A stretch of DNA of 6,824 nt from Rhodanobacteraceae bacterium (GTDB lineage Bacteria; Pseudomonadota; Gammaproteobacteria; Xanthomonadales; SZUA-5), in assembly GCA_003233535.1 (NCBI GenBank), contig QIMA01000081.1:1-6824 (forward strand), read 5' to 3'. The notes beneath the pieces were generated by a model. The model ran no database searches. It had not been told where the DNA came from and was given only the letters and a program-made list of their open reading frames with translations. Shown here in pieces: positions 6,710-6,824 of this stretch. Every line of letters starts with the position of its first letter. Position 1 is the first letter of the stretch. The translations under genes were made by a program, and so were the position numbers.

Positions 6710-6728
6710 GCGACAACTAGTCTGACGT
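6710..6728 (-). repeat. Left terminal inverted repeat of the IS3 element (IRL)
   Basis: Read on the minus strand this is ACGTCAGACTAGTTGTCGC, matching the other end at 18 of 19 positions. It lies 51 bp upstream of the orfA start and directly abuts the purine-rich ribosome-binding site of the next, plus-strand gene. Confidence 0.75.
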
Positions 6729-6735
6729 AGGGGGG
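6729..6735 (+). promoter_or_regulatory. Purine-rich ribosome-binding site for the partial IS66-like gene
   Basis: AGGGGGG lies 2 nt before ATG 6738 (a 4-nt gap if the AGGGG core is used). This supports the start of the downstream frame. It sits immediately outside the IS3 terminal repeat. Confidence 0.5.
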
Positions 6736-6737
6736 AA

Positions 6738-6824
6738 ATGGCGAGGCGTGCCCTGCGAGGCAGGGGCGGCTGGTTGGCGCTGATTGAGCGCGGGTCGGCT
6801 AGTGGATTGTCGGTGGAGGCGTTT
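6738..6824 (+). CDS. N-terminus of an IS66 TnpA-like transposon accessory protein (3' partial)
   Basis: Twenty-nine codons, open at the window end, starting MARRALRGRGGWLALIERGS. The pattern W..LIERG.ASGLSVEAF matches the first helices of IS66-family TnpA accessory proteins, typically W..LI..Q.ASGLSV..FCR...S...FYRWR. This is recognition from a short stretch only; a different HTH-type transposase subunit is possible. The ATG is preceded by AGGGGGG. The gene points away from the IS3 element, whose left repeat ends 9 bp before the ATG, so the IS3 probably inserted just upstream of this gene or within the same mobile unit. Whether tnpB and tnpC follow cannot be seen here. Confidence 0.6.
   Translation, partial: MARRALRGRGGWLALIERGSASGLSVEAF

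Larger units (their letters stand above)
5091..6728 (-). mobile_element. IS3-family insertion sequence, apparently intact (about 1.64 kb)
   Basis: The element is defined by 19-bp terminal inverted repeats that match at 18 of 19 positions (5091-5109 and 6710-6728). It contains orfA and orfB on the minus strand in the standard IS3 arrangement, with an orfA-orfB junction carrying a slippery A7 and an ATGA overlap. All catalytic residues of the DDE transposase are present, so it may be active. The exact outer ends are uncertain by a few bases: the usual TG...CA tips are not obvious and I see no clear 3-4 bp target duplication. One alternative is ends at the inner TGTCGC/GCGACA (5104 and 6715) flanked by ACTAGT on both sides. 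ISfinder comparison would fix the subgroup; I do not name one. Confidence 0.85.

Noticed and set aside
4894..6721. CTAG-centred palindromes (GCCTAGGC, CCCTAGGG, ACTAGT) as a shared signal linking the repeat element and the IS
   Set aside because: CTAG occurs many times elsewhere in the window, so the shared tetranucleotide is not informative.

Overview
The window looks like a chromosomal segment from a moderately GC-rich gammaproteobacterium, possibly of the Xanthomonadales/Chromatiales type. This is an inference from the protein families (a TVP38/FAD-oxidoreductase fusion, an HvfX-like DoxX protein, a DUF885 peptidase) and the general codon style; no rRNA or other phylogenetic marker is present.

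Layout. (1) 1-1907, plus strand: a 5'-truncated gene joining a TVP38/TMEM64 (DedA-like) membrane domain to a complete mercuric-reductase-like FAD/NAD(P) disulfide oxidoreductase. (2) 1908-2203: non-coding, with an inverted pair of heptamer arrays (GTTTTAG/GTTTTAC). (3) 2204-2845, plus: a DoxX-family membrane protein close to HvfX, with an extra C-terminal membrane segment. (4) 2846-3016: a spacer with two small inverted repeats, one directly before the next start codon. (5) 3017-4840, plus: a membrane-anchored DUF885 zinc peptidase with an intact HEGIPGHH motif. (6) 4870-5067: a 198-bp element bounded by nearly perfect 47-bp inverted repeats, each arm also self-complementary (REPIN/MITE-like). 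(7) 5091-6728: an apparently intact IS3-family insertion sequence on the minus strand, with 19-bp terminal inverted repeats, orfA and orfB overlapping by ATGA, an A7 frameshift site followed by a stem-loop, and a perfect 38-bp palindrome inside orfA. (8) 6738-6824, plus: the first 29 codons of a second transposon protein resembling IS66 TnpA, running off the window.

Functionally the left two thirds hold three housekeeping or accessory envelope genes on the same strand. They are separated by 170-300 bp with repeats in between, so a single tight operon is unlikely. Two of them (the oxidoreductase fusion and DoxX) are membrane-associated redox-type proteins; the third is probably a periplasm-facing peptidase. 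The right third is a nest of mobile DNA: a palindromic repeat element, an IS3 element and the start of an IS66-like element within less than 2 kb.

I found no CRISPR array, tRNA, rRNA, prophage or defence system. The most unusual material is the nucleotide-level structure: the frameshift signal, the perfect coding palindrome, the 47-bp inverted repeats and the inverted heptamer arrays.
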